A stretch of 64,000 nucleotides of DNA from Raphanus sativus (taxonomy: Eukaryota > Streptophyta > Magnoliopsida > Brassicales > Brassicaceae): assembly GCF_000801105.2 (NCBI RefSeq), contig NW_026615358.1:28410-92409 (forward strand). The letters run 5' to 3'. A program made the position numbers and the translations under genes. A model generated the notes under the pieces. That model did no database searches. It had not been told where the DNA came from and saw nothing but the letters and a program-made list of their open reading frames with translations. Below are positions 10,442 through 21,785 of this stretch, one piece after another. The stretch's first letter is position 1; every line of letters starts with the position of its first letter.

Positions 10442-12859
10442 TTTTTCCGGGAAATATTCGTATCGGTAAATTAGCACTCTGGAGACATAATGAAGCAGGA
10501 CGGGAATTAAGCAGGAGGGGAAGTAAGCACGACGGGATCGAAGCATGACGGGAAAACCTGAAATCGACCAAAAACCCTGATTTCGGTATTATCGAAATTT
10601 TTCGAGGAAGCCGGAGTCTTGGGAAATATTTTCCATCAAGGTCAGGATTCTTATGGAGATTATTAAAAATATTCAGCGCATCAGAACGGGCATAGAAAAA
10701 TATTCTGGATTGATCGCGGGTCAAAAATTAACCGAAAAGGTCAAAATCCGTCGAATGAACCGAGAAGCTCGAGGTGGCTTTATCTAAGAGATAAGGACGT
10801 TGTGTCACCTGCCTGGAGGGGTATGTGGCAAGGGAAGCACGAGGTGTTGAAGCACAGATGATCACCACATGCGGATTGACACCCAGAAGCACGAGGTGCC
10901 GCTCAATCTGCGATTGAAGCATGCAGATCGACATTTGTGCGTTGTGGTGTCGAAATTTATGAGGTCTGGACGTGGATCAGACATGTGGAAGGTGTGGTGT
11001 CACCCTGCAGGACATCCTGGTCTTGCAGCCAGACATGTAGAGCACGAGGTGTCGCCGCGCATGCGTCCGGAGGCATGCAAAACGACACACGGGCTGCCAC
11101 ACGGCTTGTTTCTGATTGGTTGGTGCATACTATATATACCCCACGACCCTCAGTCCATTTCATCACATTCAGAGCAGTTCAAAGTCAGTTTAAACGTGAG
11201 AGAAAAAGCTAGAGAGAGAAAGTTCGAGTTTTAATCATTTTCGAGTCTTTTTCGGCAGTTTTTGAGAGTTATCGAGAAAAGTTACGCTGCACGATTTGAA
11301 TCAGCATCTACAGAAGCTCTGATTGAGTGAAGATCAGTCCAGATGTGGGGCTACTTGTGAAGGTCAGGAAGAAAGGGTTCGGATCACAGAAGTCGGGTTT
11401 GGGGTCGAGGCCACGGTCAACCAAAAACTGTGAGTTATAGTCAATTGTTTGCTAAGCTGTTTTTATGCAAGTTCCCGTTACTTGGAAGTTGGATCATGGC
11501 AGGAGGCCGGGTCTAACTGAGTAACGGTTTGATTAGTTATTGGTTGAGATTTATTGGTTGATAGCATGCTTAGTTATTTCTTGAGAATCGTAGTAGCATG
11601 CTAATGGTTAGGTTGATTGGTAAGTTAGCGATTGCTGAATGCTTAGATGATATCGCTAGGTTGTGGATAGTTAGATATCTTAGAATTAGTCTTTATTCTA
11701 GATTCTGGAATATGTTTGATTGTGTTTGTGGTGATTATTTGTTGGAACCTCGGTTATATTACCGGGGTTTGTATTGTTTATATATTGGCCGACAGCATTG
11801 TGTAACCCACATTGCTAGGCGTATTAGGGGTGAGTTAGTGTTCTTTCAGACCTCGTACCTGGCGGGTTTAAGGAAACCCCTTATTCGCTGGATCGGAAAG
11901 ACTCAGAGAGACGGGGTCATAGCCTAGGGCTGAGTGTTACACGACGGTGTAACGTGGCAGTGACCCGAAGGACTGTGGACTGTCGCGCGGTGACCCGAAT
12001 GACTGTGGGCCGCGGTCGGTTGAAAGTTCCTTCTTCTGGCCTTTGTGGTAGGAAGATAGGATATTGCCGATAGTGAAGGAGGAACCTAACGTCACCGGGG
12101 CCCGATTTAGATATATATTATATAGTGTAAAGGGATTGGTAAACCCTGGTTAAGTTTTATCGACTATCTTATAGTATCGATAATTTACTCGTATTATTTT
12201 CTGCTGCGGATTTCTGATATTTTTTATATGCGTATATTATTATCATTATTATCTTTGGGTTGTGCTATTAGGTGAACATCTCGCTTTAGATTGTTTGGGG
12301 TGGGTTAACGAGGGGTTGTATTTGTTAGTTGGGGATTGTAACTCACTGAGTAATGCTAGATTACTCATCCCTCACTCGTTGTTGTTTTCAGGTGACCAGT
12401 AGTGCTTGTAGAGAAAGCGGGAAGTTAGGCCGGCTAGTGTAGATTTTGCATCTCTTTTGCTTAAGACGTTTTCAGACTATAACTATGTATCTTTTGCTCT
12501 CTTGGCATGCCACCACGTGTATAATATTTTGTGTGTTGTGAACCTAGTATGATATAAAATAAATAAATAAATCGATGTTTTGTGCAAATGGCTTGTTGTA
12601 TATGATATTAGCTTGTCCAAGCTAACACAACCTCAGATTGGGGTACGGGTTGAAAAGCCTTAGGCTTTAATCTGACGGGACGTGTTAGTGGGCGGACTGG
12701 CCTAATCACGAATTGCACTCTTTGTGATCATGGCTGGATTGTTCCTAACCCGTCATGTAGCGCTCACGAACCTTGGTAGACGTCAGTCATCGGTCATGTT
12801 CTTGTTTGATTGTTGGCCGGTGATTCGATCTATACCTAGAACGGTTCGGGGGTGTTACA
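10439..12859 (+). mobile_element. chromovirus LTR copy 2, 5' truncated
   Basis: It enters the LTR at tttttccgggaaatattcg, equivalent to about 350 bp into the 3' LTR (18426), and runs to ggggtgttaca at 12859. The gag-LTR junction at 10439-10444 shows aagttt, shared by the intact gag (13971) and the LTR (18424), i.e. microhomology. TATA at 11131-11138. Unlike the 5' LTR it keeps the roughly 60-bp segment with repeated gtgacccgaa. Confidence 0.85.
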
Positions 12860-12863
12860 GCGG

Positions 12864-12875
12864 TGGTATCAGAGC
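12864..12875 (+). promoter_or_regulatory. primer-binding site (initiator Met tRNA type)
   Basis: TGGTATCAGAGC, four bases after the LTR end. It matches the classic primer site complementary to the 3' end of plant initiator methionine tRNA. Confidence 0.85.
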
Positions 12876-13018
12876 ATGGTTTCGTCCATGCGTGACACAA
12901 GTGCTTTTCAATGTTTTATCGAGTCAAAAGGAGTCGCAAAAAGATGCTTTAGGAAATCAGCCACTTCCCGTGTTAGGTTAGATTCAAACAGGACTTACCC
13001 TTTTAATTGTGTGTGCAG

Positions 13019-14315
13019 ATGGCTAATCGCGGGATAGGTGATGATGGACGAGATCAGATATGGAGAGAGGGTAGGGTTTTGACAGGAAGAGGATTGGGCT
13101 ACAGATCAGATCAGGGTAATGGCAATAGCCAGTGAGGTGTTTGGACATGATAGGAGCCCTCTACAGAGAACAAGATCCTTTCCGGTGTACGGTAACAGGA
13201 CTAGAGAAGACAGTTTGTTGAGCACTAATCCAAGTCGTATTTGGGCTCAGAGACATCAACAAGATCAATCCGCTCAATCAAACCCGAGGCCAGATCAGAA
13301 CCGTGCCACAGAAAGACCACAAGATCAAGGAGCTGAAAACACTCTGAAGCTTTTGCACGACGTGATACCCAAGCACTTAGTAACCGAAGCACACATACTC
13401 ATACCCCTGAAGTTTCCAAGCTGTTATCTACCATGAAGAACATTGGATCCTACAAGTTCAAGGGAGGATCAGATTCTATTGAAGCTCTTAAGTGGATTAC
13501 AATGATGGAGAAGAATTTTGAAGCCATGGAGTGCCCAGAAGAATATAAGAAGAAGATCGATGTGTACTATCTGGAAGGCGACACAACAGGATGGTGGGAC
13601 AGCATAGACAGGCAGCGTGGACATACCATCACATCATGGTAATCGTTCAAGGAAGAGTTCGAGAGGAAATACTTTCCTCCTGAAGCGAAGCATCGATTGG
13701 AGCGTCAATTTATGAACCTTGTTCAAGGAGATAGGCCAGTAAGAAGTTATGATTCTGAATTCACAAGTTTGAGGCGACATGTTTTTGATGGACGTGAAGA
13801 CGAAGGGACTATGATCCGTAACTTTATGTACGGGTTAAAGACGGAGCTTGGAAGTCTTTTAGCTGGAAGAAACTTTAGCAGCTTGTCCGATCTGGTGGAG
13901 AAGGCTGTTAATGTTTAGGCTGTATTGGAGGCAGAAAAGAAGGTTACACAACATTCTGGAGGACACACCAAGTTTAACCCGGGAGAAAGGTCGAATTATA
14001 ACAAGGATCCAAGATTCAACAGAGGCAAAGGGCGAGGATATGGAGCCCAAGGATATGGAGGCCGAGGAAATTATCGCAGTAACAATGGGTTCTGTTACGT
14101 ATGTGGTCAGCCGGGACACATTTCAAGGTTTTGTCCCAAAAACCAGCAGAATAACCAGCAAAGTAACCAGCAGGGTTATCAAACAATAAGGATGGAAGAT
14201 GTTACTTGTTTCTCCTGCGGTAGGAAGGGCCATTATGCTTCGTTTTATCCAAACAAGCCAATCCATCCGACCCCTCTCACCATCCGAGCTCCTCCAAGCC
14301 GTCCACCAAATTGAG
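13019..14315 (+). pseudogene. chromovirus gag, full length but broken
   Basis: Starts at ATG 13019. A 2-bp loss near 13124 (compare 9598) shifts the frame. The gag core EEYKKKIDVYYLEGDTTGWW follows, with a TAA stop at 13640-13642, then RSYDSEFTSLRRHVFDG and a TAG stop at 13916-13918. The C-terminus has a Gly/Arg-rich basic stretch and two zinc knuckles: CYVCGQPGHISRFC is intact, while CFSCGRKGHYASFY has lost its last cysteine (Cys to Tyr). Gag would form the particle and bind RNA; this copy cannot make a full protein. Confidence 0.85.
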
Positions 14316-14612
14316 CCAGCACCAAAGAAGCAAAACCTAGGAGGTAGAGTTTATACCTTAGGTGTAGAAAACCCTGACAATGCAGGACCGTCAAGCGGTC
14401 CCATCACAGGTATTGTGGTGTTTAACCTCCTCTTTTTATTGCATGGGATGTTTTGTAGAATTTAGTTTCTGGAATTTAGTTAGGATTCTGGTTAGGTATA
14501 GACTGCTTGATCGCTAGATTGCGCGTTTAGAAATATTTCAATTGTGATTGATGATTGTGCGAGTATTGATTAGTAGTATTGTGATTGAGATATTGTTGAT
14601 TGAGTTACTGTG
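14316..14612 (+). other. spacer between gag and protease
   Basis: It holds a short in-frame remnant (GGRVYTLGVENPDNAG, with a proline-rich part before it), then about 200 bp of AT-rich noncoding sequence. In related chromoviruses gag and pol are continuous, so this insertion-like spacer probably arose by decay or an intron-like segment; it ends in gttactgtggcag just before the protease. Confidence 0.5.
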
Positions 14613-14825
14613 GCAGGAACCATACATGTTGCTGGTAAACCCACACATGTATTGTTCGATTCGGGGGCAACACAGAGTTTTATGACCCCTGAGGTTGCTG
14701 CCCAGTTCTGGGATTGGTTTTTGGTTGACAGGGTAAATGTGGCAGTCTTGACCCCCGCACACCGAACCCTTCAAGCGAGTTAGTGTATCAAGAATGTTCC
14801 ATTGGTCATCTAAGAGAGAGAGTTT
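14613..14825 (+). pseudogene. chromovirus aspartic protease, N-terminal part
   Basis: The peptide [20 protein letters not shown] contains the retropepsin active site DSGA at about 14658. A TAG stop follows TLQAS (14781-14783), and the frame then leads with a shift into the long pol frame, which contains the rest of the protease ([20 protein letters not shown], 14.86-14.92 kb). Confidence 0.75.
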
Positions 14826-16271
14826 GTGGAAGATTTGTTAGTCGTGCCTTTGGAAGGGTACGAAGTCATCCTTGGAATGGATTGGTTATCGTTCTACGGA
14901 GTTCAGATTGATTGTGGAAAGGGAAGACTGTTGTTTGGCAGAGGCAAACGTCCAGAGATGGTATACTATGGAATCAGTCCTAGTATGACAGTGTCACTGG
15001 TTGCAGCAATGAGAGTACAAGACTTGTTTGAAGATGGAGAAGTGTATTTGGTAACTTTATCGGTTAGTGGAGGAGCCACTAACGATGAAGTTAAGATTGA
15101 ACACATAGAAGTGGTCAAGGAGTTTGAAGATATTTTTGAGCCACTGAAGGAATTACCTCCACCTCGGAGTAATCCCTTTACTATTACTTTGGAGCCTGAA
15201 GCAAAACCTATAGCTAAGGCACCGTATCGGATGGCACCTGCAGAGTTGGCTGAACTGAAGAGACAATTGGAAGATCTATTGGGAAAGGGATTCATCCGAT
15301 CGAGTTCTTCACCTTGGGGAGCTCCTGTGCTATTTCTGAAGAAGAAAGATGGAAGCATGAGGTTGTGTATCGATTATCGCGGTATCAACAACATCACCAT
15401 AAAAGACAAGTATCCTCTTCCGAGGATAGATGAGTTGTTGGACCAACTCAAAGGAGCAAGTTGGTTTTCAAAGATTGATTTGGCATCAGGGTATCACCAA
15501 ATTCCCATTGCCAAGTCAGACGTCATGAAGACAGCATTTCGGACGAGGTATGGGCAGTATGATTTCGTGGTCATGCCCTTTGGTCTCACAAACGCACCCG
15601 CAGCTTTCATGCGTTTGATTAATGAAGTATTTCACGACTACCTCGACAAGTTCGTGATCATTTTCATTGATGACATCCTGGTGTACTCGAGAAGTAAGGA
15701 GGAGCACAAAGAGCATCTAAAACTGGTTATGGAGAGGTTACGAAGTCAGAAGCTGTTTGCCAAGTTTAGCAAGTGCTCGTTTTGGAAGAAAAAGATAGGA
15801 TTTCTTGGTCACATTGTGTCAAGAGAGGACGTGGCTCCTGATCCAGAAAAGGTCCAAGCCATACGAGAATGGCCTCGACCTACCACTGTGACGGAAGTGA
15901 GGAGTTTTCTCGGACTCGCGGGCTATTATCGGATGTTTGTTAAAGACTTTTTCTCCATTGCAAAGCCCTTAACTAAACTGACCGGTAAATCTGTTCCATT
16001 CCTATGGGTGGAAGAAACAGAGAAGGCATTGAAGAAGTTGAAGGAAGCTCTCACGACCGCACCTGTGTTAGCTTTACCTGAGCAAGGTAAACCTTACACG
16101 GTATACACGAATGCTTCACGAGTTGGGTTAGGCTGTGTGCTAATGCAAGATGGGAGAGTTATTGCATATGCCTCACGACAACTACGGAAGCATGAAGATA
16201 ACTACACTACACATGACTTGGAGTTGGCGGCGGTGGTATTCGCTTTGCGAATTTGGAGATCGTACTTGTAA
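14826..16271 (+). CDS. chromovirus pol: protease end, reverse transcriptase and start of RNase H
   Basis: A 481-codon open frame. Residues 1-50 finish the protease ([12 protein letters not shown]). The RT domain runs from about residue 130 to 310 with [56 protein letters not shown] and the catalytic FIDDILVYS. The thumb follows ([17 protein letters not shown]), then RNase H with [19 protein letters not shown], where the first catalytic Asp is replaced by Asn (YTNAS instead of YTDAS). It stops at 16269-16271 soon after [10 protein letters not shown] looks intact; RNase H is mutated and cut off from integrase. Confidence 0.9.
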   Translation: MEDLLVVPLEGYEVILGMDWLSFYGVQIDCGKGRLLFGRGKRPEMVYYGISPSMTVSLVAAMRVQDLFEDGEVYLVTLSVSGGATNDEVKIEHIEVVKEFEDIFEPLKELPPPRSNPFTITLEPEAKPIAKAPYRMAPAELAELKRQLEDLLGKGFIRSSSSPWGAPVLFLKKKDGSMRLCIDYRGINNITIKDKYPLPRIDELLDQLKGASWFSKIDLASGYHQIPIAKSDVMKTAFRTRYGQYDFVVMPFGLTNAPAAFMRLINEVFHDYLDKFVIIFIDDILVYSRSKEEHKEHLKLVMERLRSQKLFAKFSKCSFWKKKIGFLGHIVSREDVAPDPEKVQAIREWPRPTTVTEVRSFLGLAGYYRMFVKDFFSIAKPLTKLTGKSVPFLWVEETEKALKKLKEALTTAPVLALPEQGKPYTVYTNASRVGLGCVLMQDGRVIAYASRQLRKHEDNYTTHDLELAAVVFALRIWRSYL

Positions 16272-16805
16272 GGAGAAGAAGTGGAGGTATACACAGACCA
16301 CCATAGTCTTAAATACCTCTTCACTCAGCCAGAACTCAACCTGCGCCAGCGTAGATGGATGGAGTTTGTAGCTGACTACGACTTAAAAATTCGCTACCAT
16401 CCTGGTTAAGCGAATGTTGTTGCGGATGCCTTAAGTCGAAGGATGTTGGACTCAGATTTGGAAAAGGAAGTGGAGCTGTTGAACCAAGAGCTGAAGCAAG
16501 TGAAGTTGGTTGCTTTGGAAGGTCAGACAAGTGAACAATTGGGATTACAAGCAGTGAACCAGGCCAGCGTGGTTCAGAAGATTCGAAAGGAGCAACTTAG
16601 AGATGAGAAATTACAGAAGATTGCTGAAGAGCTCAGAGGGCAAGCCGGACCAAATAGTGCTGGATACTACTTGGCGGAGGATGGAACTTTGCTTATTAAT
16701 GGAAGGATCACGGTTCCTAAGGGGCAAGGACTGAGAGATGAGATACTAAGGATGGCACACCATTCCTTACTTAGTATCCATCCTGGAAGTTCGAAGATGT
16801 ACTGA
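16272..16805 (+). pseudogene. chromovirus RNase H end and integrase zinc-finger part
   Basis: Downstream of the stop the frame continues with [19 protein letters not shown] and [19 protein letters not shown], then a TAA (16408) where a Lys codon is usual before [11 protein letters not shown]. The connection domain and the first integrase residues follow ([19 protein letters not shown]). A TGA at 16803-16805 sits where an Arg codon (CGA) is usual, a typical C-to-T change. Confidence 0.8.
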
Positions 16806-17327
16806 GACGTGAGAAGATACTATCATTGGCCGGGCATGAAGAGATCAGTAGCGCAATGGGTTGCTCAGTGTGAAACTTGTCAACAAGTGAAAGTCGAGCA
16901 TCAAGTTCTAGGAGGATTTCTGCAGAGCCTTCCGATACCTCAATGGAAATGGGACTCTATTTCCATGGATTTCATCACTGGATTACCCACTGCTCCAGGT
17001 AGATCGAACAACTCAATCTGGGTGATTATGGATAGATTAACCAAGGTTACACCCCTGTTACCTATGCGGGATACGGATAAAGTGGAAGTATTGGCCGAGC
17101 AGTACATCTACCAAATTGTGAAGCTACATGGTGTACCTTCAGATATCGTCTCAGATCGTGACCCTAGGTTCACGGCAGCATTTTGGGAAGCACTACAAGA
17201 AGCCTTGGGAACTAAACTGTTCAGAAGCACGGCGTTCCACCCAGAAACAGACGGCCAAATGGAGAGAATCATTCGGACCATCGAGGACATGCTCCGGATG
17301 TGTATTCTCGATTGGGCAGGAAATTAG
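16806..17327 (+). pseudogene. chromovirus integrase core
   Basis: Peptide [20 protein letters not shown] gives the second half of the HHCC finger (CETCQQ). The catalytic core has the first Asp in MDFITGLP, the second in [16 protein letters not shown] and the Glu in the region after [11 protein letters not shown], so the D,D,E triad is conserved. A TAG at 17325-17327 replaces the Trp codon of the GNWEKHLPLVEF block. Confidence 0.85.
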
Positions 17328-18041
17328 GAAAAGCATTTACCGTTGGTTGAGTTCTCATACAACAACAGTCACCATGCGAGCATAGGGATGTCACCTTATG
17401 AAGCGCTGTATGGAAGGCCTTGCAAAACACCTTTGTGTTGGACGGAAGTGGGAGAAAGAAGAATGTTTAGATCGCCTATCGTACAAGAGACTATGTTTAA
17501 GCTGGAGACGATTCAAATCAACATGAAGAAGGCTCAAGACCGTCAGAAGAAGTACGCTGACCAGTCAAAAAGAGAGGTAACTTTTGAGATAGGAGATTGG
17601 GTCTACTTGAAGGTTACAGCACAGAAAGGGAAGGACAGATTTGGTAAGGTCGGGAAACTCGCAGTCAGATTCATTGGTCCATACAAGATCATCGGGAAAG
17701 TTGGTGAGGTAGCTTACCGATTGGATCTGCAAGAAGATATGCATCTACATCTGGTGTTCCATGTTTCCATGCTTCAGAAACATATAAGGGATCCAAGTGC
17801 TGTTGAGCCCGAGAGAATTGAGGAGCTGAGGACGAACCTTACAACCCGGAAGGACCAATCTGATTTGGAGAAAGGCGTATTCGGAAGCTGAAGAATCGTG
17901 AGATTGCCCAAGTACAAGTATTCTTGGGAAGACAAAACATGATTCATGTCACTTGGGAAGATGAAGCAAGATTCAAGACCGATCACCCTGAGTTTTTCCG
18001 AGAGGATGTTGTGATGGAGGAAGAAGGCCCCTCACATCCTT
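17328..18041 (+). pseudogene. chromovirus integrase C-terminus and chromodomain-like tail
   Basis: After the stop come LPLVEFSYNNSHHASIGMSP and YEALYGRPCKTPLCW, the GPY/F module (VRFIGPYKIIGKVGEVAYRL) and HLVFHVSMLQKHIRDPS. A frameshift near 17850 then leads, in another frame, to VTWEDEARFKTDHPEFF, the end of a chromodomain-like tail as found in chromoviruses, where it targets insertion to chromatin marks. The tail ends about 30 bp before the polypurine tract. Confidence 0.8.
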
Positions 18042-18062
18042 AGAATTCGAGGACGAATTCTA

Positions 18063-18076
18063 TTAAGGGGGGAGAA
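18063..18076 (+). promoter_or_regulatory. polypurine tract of the chromovirus
   Basis: ttaaggggggagaa directly before the 3' LTR start TGTAGAAACCCG, the expected plus-strand priming site. Confidence 0.8.
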
Positions 18077-21000
18077 TGTAGAAACCCGTAAAAAAATATT
18101 ATAATAAAGATTGGAGTTTGAGATCAAGCTTTTGGGAATCAAAGAATGATGAAGAATGTTGAGTTTTGATCATTTCAAACTTAACATGGTTCAGAGAAAA
18201 TAGAAGATTGGTCGAGCATCTGTTTGGAGGTCTAGCGGTGGGCGATAAGGATCGATCGGCAAGTGAAGTACAAGTGGTTGAAGAATTGATCGTGGGAGAA
18301 GCCATGAGTTGAGGAAGCTGCTCTACCATTGATAGAAGTTTCTTAGATTGATCAGACGGTAGTTTTGGAAGCATCCCATTTTTGGAAGCACGACGTTTTT
18401 GAAGCCGACGTTTCTTAACCACTAAGTTTTTCCGGGAAATATTCGTATCGGTAAATTAGCACTCTGGAGACATAATGAAGCAGGACGGGAATTAAGCAGG
18501 ACGGGAAATAAGCACGACGGGATCGAAGCATGACGGGAAAACCCCAAATCGACTAAAAACCCTGATTTCAGTATTATCAAAAATTTTCGAGGAAGCCGGA
18601 GGCTCGGGAAATATTTTCCATCAAGGTCAGGATTCTTTTGGAGATTTTTAAAAATATTCAGCGCATCAGAACGGGCATAGAAAAATATTCGGGATTAATC
18701 GCGGGTCGAAAATTCATTAAAAAGGTCGAAATCAGTCGAATGAACCGAGAAGCTCGAGGTGGCTTCATTTAAGAGATAAGGATGTTGTGTCACCTGCCTG
18801 GAGGGGTATGTGGCAAGGGAAGCATGAGGTGTTGAAGCACATATGATCACCACATGCGGACTGACACCCAGAAGCACGAGGTGCCGCTCAACCTGCGATC
18901 GAAGCATGCAGATCGACATGTGTGCGCTGTGGTGTCGAAATGGATGAGGTCTGGACGTAGATCAGACATGTGGAAGGTGTGGTGTCACCCTGCAGGACCT
19001 CCTGGTCTTCCAGCCAGACATGTGGAGTACGAGGTGTCGCCGCGCATGCGTCCGGAGGGGTATGTGGCAAGGGAAGCACGAGCTGTTGAAGCACATATGA
19101 TCACCACATGCGGACTAACACCGAGAAGCACGAGGTGCCGCTCAACCTGCGATCGAAGCATGCAGATTGACATGTTTGCGCTGTGGTGTCGAAATGGATA
19201 AGGTCTGGACGTGGATCAGACATGTGGAAGGTGTGGTTTCACCCTGCAGGACATCCTGGTCTTGCAGCCAGACATGTGGAGCACGAGGTGTCGCCGCACA
19301 TGCGTCCGGAGGCATGCAAAGCGACACACGGGCTGCCACACGGCTTGTTTCTGATTGTTTGGTGCAATCTATATATACCCCACGACCCTCAGTCCATTTC
19401 ATCACATTCAGACCAGTTCAAAGTCAGTTAAAATGTGAGAGAAAACGCTAGAGAGAGAAAGTTCGAGTTTCGATCATTTTCGAGTCTTTTCGGCAGTTTT
19501 TGAGAGTTATCGTGAAAAGTTACTCTGCACGATTTGAGTTAGCATCTACAGAAGCTCTGCTTGAGTGAAGATCATTCCAGACGTGGGGCTACTTGTGAAG
19601 GTCAGGAAGAAAGGGTTCGGATCACAGAATTTGGGTTTGGGGTCGAGGCCACGGTCAACCAAAAAATGTGAGTTATAGTCAATTGTTTGCTAAGCTGTTT
19701 TTATGCAGGTTCCCGTTACTTGGAAGTTGGATCATGGAAGGAGGCCGGGTCTAACTGAGTAACGGTTTGATTAGTTATTGGTTGAGATTGATTGGTTGAT
19801 AGCATGCTTAGTTATTGCTGGAGAATCGTAGTAGCATGTTAATGGTTAGATTGATTGGTTAGTTAGCGATTGCTGAATGGTTAGATGATATCGCTAGGGT
19901 GTGGATAGTTAGATATTCTAGAATTAGTCTTTATGCTAGATTCTGGAATATGTTTGATTGTGTTTGTGGTGATTATTGTTTGGAACCTCGGTTATATTAA
20001 CGGGTTTGGTATTGTTTATATATTGGCCGACTGCATTGTGTAACCCACATTGCTAGGCGTATTAGGGGTGAGTTAGTGTTCCTTCACACCTCGTACTTGG
20101 CGGGTTTAAGGAACCCCTTATTCGCTGGATCGGGAAGACTCAGAGAGACGGGGTCATGGCCTAGGGCTGAGTGTTACACGACGGTGTAACGTGGCAGTTA
20201 CCCGAAGGACTGTGGACTGTCGCGTGGTGACCCAAATGACTGTGGGCCGCGGTCGGTTGAAAGTTCCTTCTTCTGTCCTTTGTGGTAGGAAGATAGGATA
20301 TTGCCGATAGTGAAGGAGGAACCTAACATCACCGGGGCCCGAGTTAGATATATATTATATAGTGTAAAGGGATTGGTAAACCATGGTTAAGTTTTATCGA
20401 CTATCTTATATTATCGATAATTTACTCGTATTATTTTCTGCTGCGGATTTCTGATATTTTTGATATGCGTATATTATTATCATTATTATCTTTGGGTTGT
20501 GCTATTAGGTGAACCTCTCGCTTTAGATTGTTTGGGGTGGGATAGCGAGGGGTTGTATTTGTTAGTTGGGGATTGTAACTCACTGAGTAATGCTAGATTA
20601 CTCGTCCCTCACTCTTTGTTGTTTTCAGGTGACCAGTAGTGCTTGTAGAGAAAGCGGGAAGTTAGGCCGACTGGTGTAGATTTTGCATCTCTTTTGCTTA
20701 AGACGTTTTCAGACTATAAGTATGTATCTTTTGCTCTCTTGGCATGCCACCACGTGTATAATATTTTGTGTGTTGTGAACCCAGTATGATATAAAATAAA
20801 TAAATCGATGTTTTGTGCGAATGGCTTGTTGTATCTGATATTAGCTTGTCCAAGCTAACACAACGTCAGATTGGGGTACGGGTTGAAAAGCCTTAGGCTT
20901 TAATCTGACGGGACGTGTTAGTGGGCGGACTGGCCTAATCACGAATTTCACTGTTTGTGATCATCGCTGGATCGTTCCTAACCCGTCATGTAGCCCTTAC

Positions 21001-21091
21001 GAACCGTGGTAGACGTCAGTCATCGGTCATGTTCTTGTTTGATTGTTGGCCGGTGATTCGACCTATACCTAGAACGGTTTGGGGGTGTACA
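18077..21091 (+). mobile_element. chromovirus 3' LTR
   Basis: Starts TGTAGAAACCCG, ends ggggtgtaca, 3015 bp, TATATATA at 19370-19377. It is about 370 bp longer than the 5' LTR, mainly because of a 254-bp internal tandem duplication (18801/19055) and the retention of two segments deleted from the 5' LTR. Past its end the Tat-1 gag resumes. Confidence 0.9.
18801..19308 (+). repeat. 254-bp tandem duplication in the chromovirus 3' LTR
   Basis: gaggggtatgtggcaaggga occurs at 18801 and at 19055, each followed by the same ~250 bp up to the cgtccgga block. The other two LTR copies have one unit only, so this happened after the element had inserted or in its 3' LTR alone. Confidence 0.85.
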
Positions 21092-21096
21092 GCCGG

Positions 21097-21785
21097 TACC
21101 TGGAGAAAACCTCAGACAATCTTATGAGATTTTCCAGCATCGGTCAGAGCCTCTACGCACTTACATAGCCCGCTTCAACCAGGAAAAGGTGGCAATCCTG
21201 GAGTAAAGTATCCCTACAGCGATATCAGCCTTAAATAGGGGCCTCCTTCCCGATGGAGAGTTCTACAAAGAACTCACCAAGTACACATGTAGAACTATGG
21301 AGGATGTGTTGTCTCGAACATGGGCTCAGGTGAAATGGGAAGAAGACGTCACCAGCCGCACCAAGGCGGAGCAGAAATAAGACCAGAAGACCGCTAGACC
21401 GGATAGGAGCGGTCGGGACGAGAGAAATTCTCAAAGATCAGCGAATGACTCCGGACGCTGGATTCGGAGCAGATATCCTAGCCGACCATCTGACAAGCTG
21501 GAAGGGATGTCTGTGTCCACTTGGCCAGATATCTCCCACCTCTCCATCTCCTAGCCGGAAATAGTCAATGTCTTCAGGCAAATGGGTCCGCAAGTTAAGT
21601 GGCCCCAGAAGATGAAGGATCCTGATTCCTTCTGGAACCCAGACTTCTGGTGTGAGTTCCACCGTGATCACGGGCACGAGACAGAGGACTGCATCGCCCT
21701 ACGGATTGAAGTCAATGAACTGCTCCAAAAAAGGCATCTCCGCGAGTTCCTCTCTGAAAAGGCTAAGGGACACCTGAGCAAGTAA
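21097..21785 (+). pseudogene. Tat-1 gag, C-terminal part (resumes after the chromovirus)
   Basis: The reading continues the sequence broken at 6681: LEKTSDNL, then FQHRSEPLRTYIARFNQEKV and, after frame changes, LNRGLLPDGEFYKELTKYTC and TMEDVLSRTWAQVKWEEDV. A later frame (21582-21785) gives MGPQVKWPQKMKDPDSFWN and the zinc-finger-like CEFHRDHGHETEDCIAL. It aligns along its length with the second Tat gag (50770-51500). Several stops (e.g. after EVAILE, 21204) show it is dead. Confidence 0.8.

Larger units (their letters stand above)
6682..21091 (+). mobile_element. chromovirus (Ty3/gypsy), about 14.4 kb, inserted in Tat-1 gag; three LTR copies
   Basis: Element layout: LTR (6682-9328), primer site, partial gag (9486-10441), 5'-truncated LTR (10439-12859), primer site, gag, protease, RT, RNase H, integrase, chromodomain-like tail, polypurine tract (18063-18076), LTR (18077-21091). 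The long LTRs, initiator-methionine primer site and C-terminal chromodomain-like tail suggest a Tekay/Del-like chromovirus; the lineage name is an inference from layout. Flanks atcga (6677) and gccgg (21092) could be a decayed 5-bp target duplication of an original atcgg. All coding parts carry stops or frameshifts except the RT frame. Confidence 0.85.

Noticed and set aside
10869..11234. 121-codon frame in LTR copy 2
   Set aside because: Same LTR text as at 7417-7725 and 18854-19201, no conserved peptide across copies and a TATA box within it.
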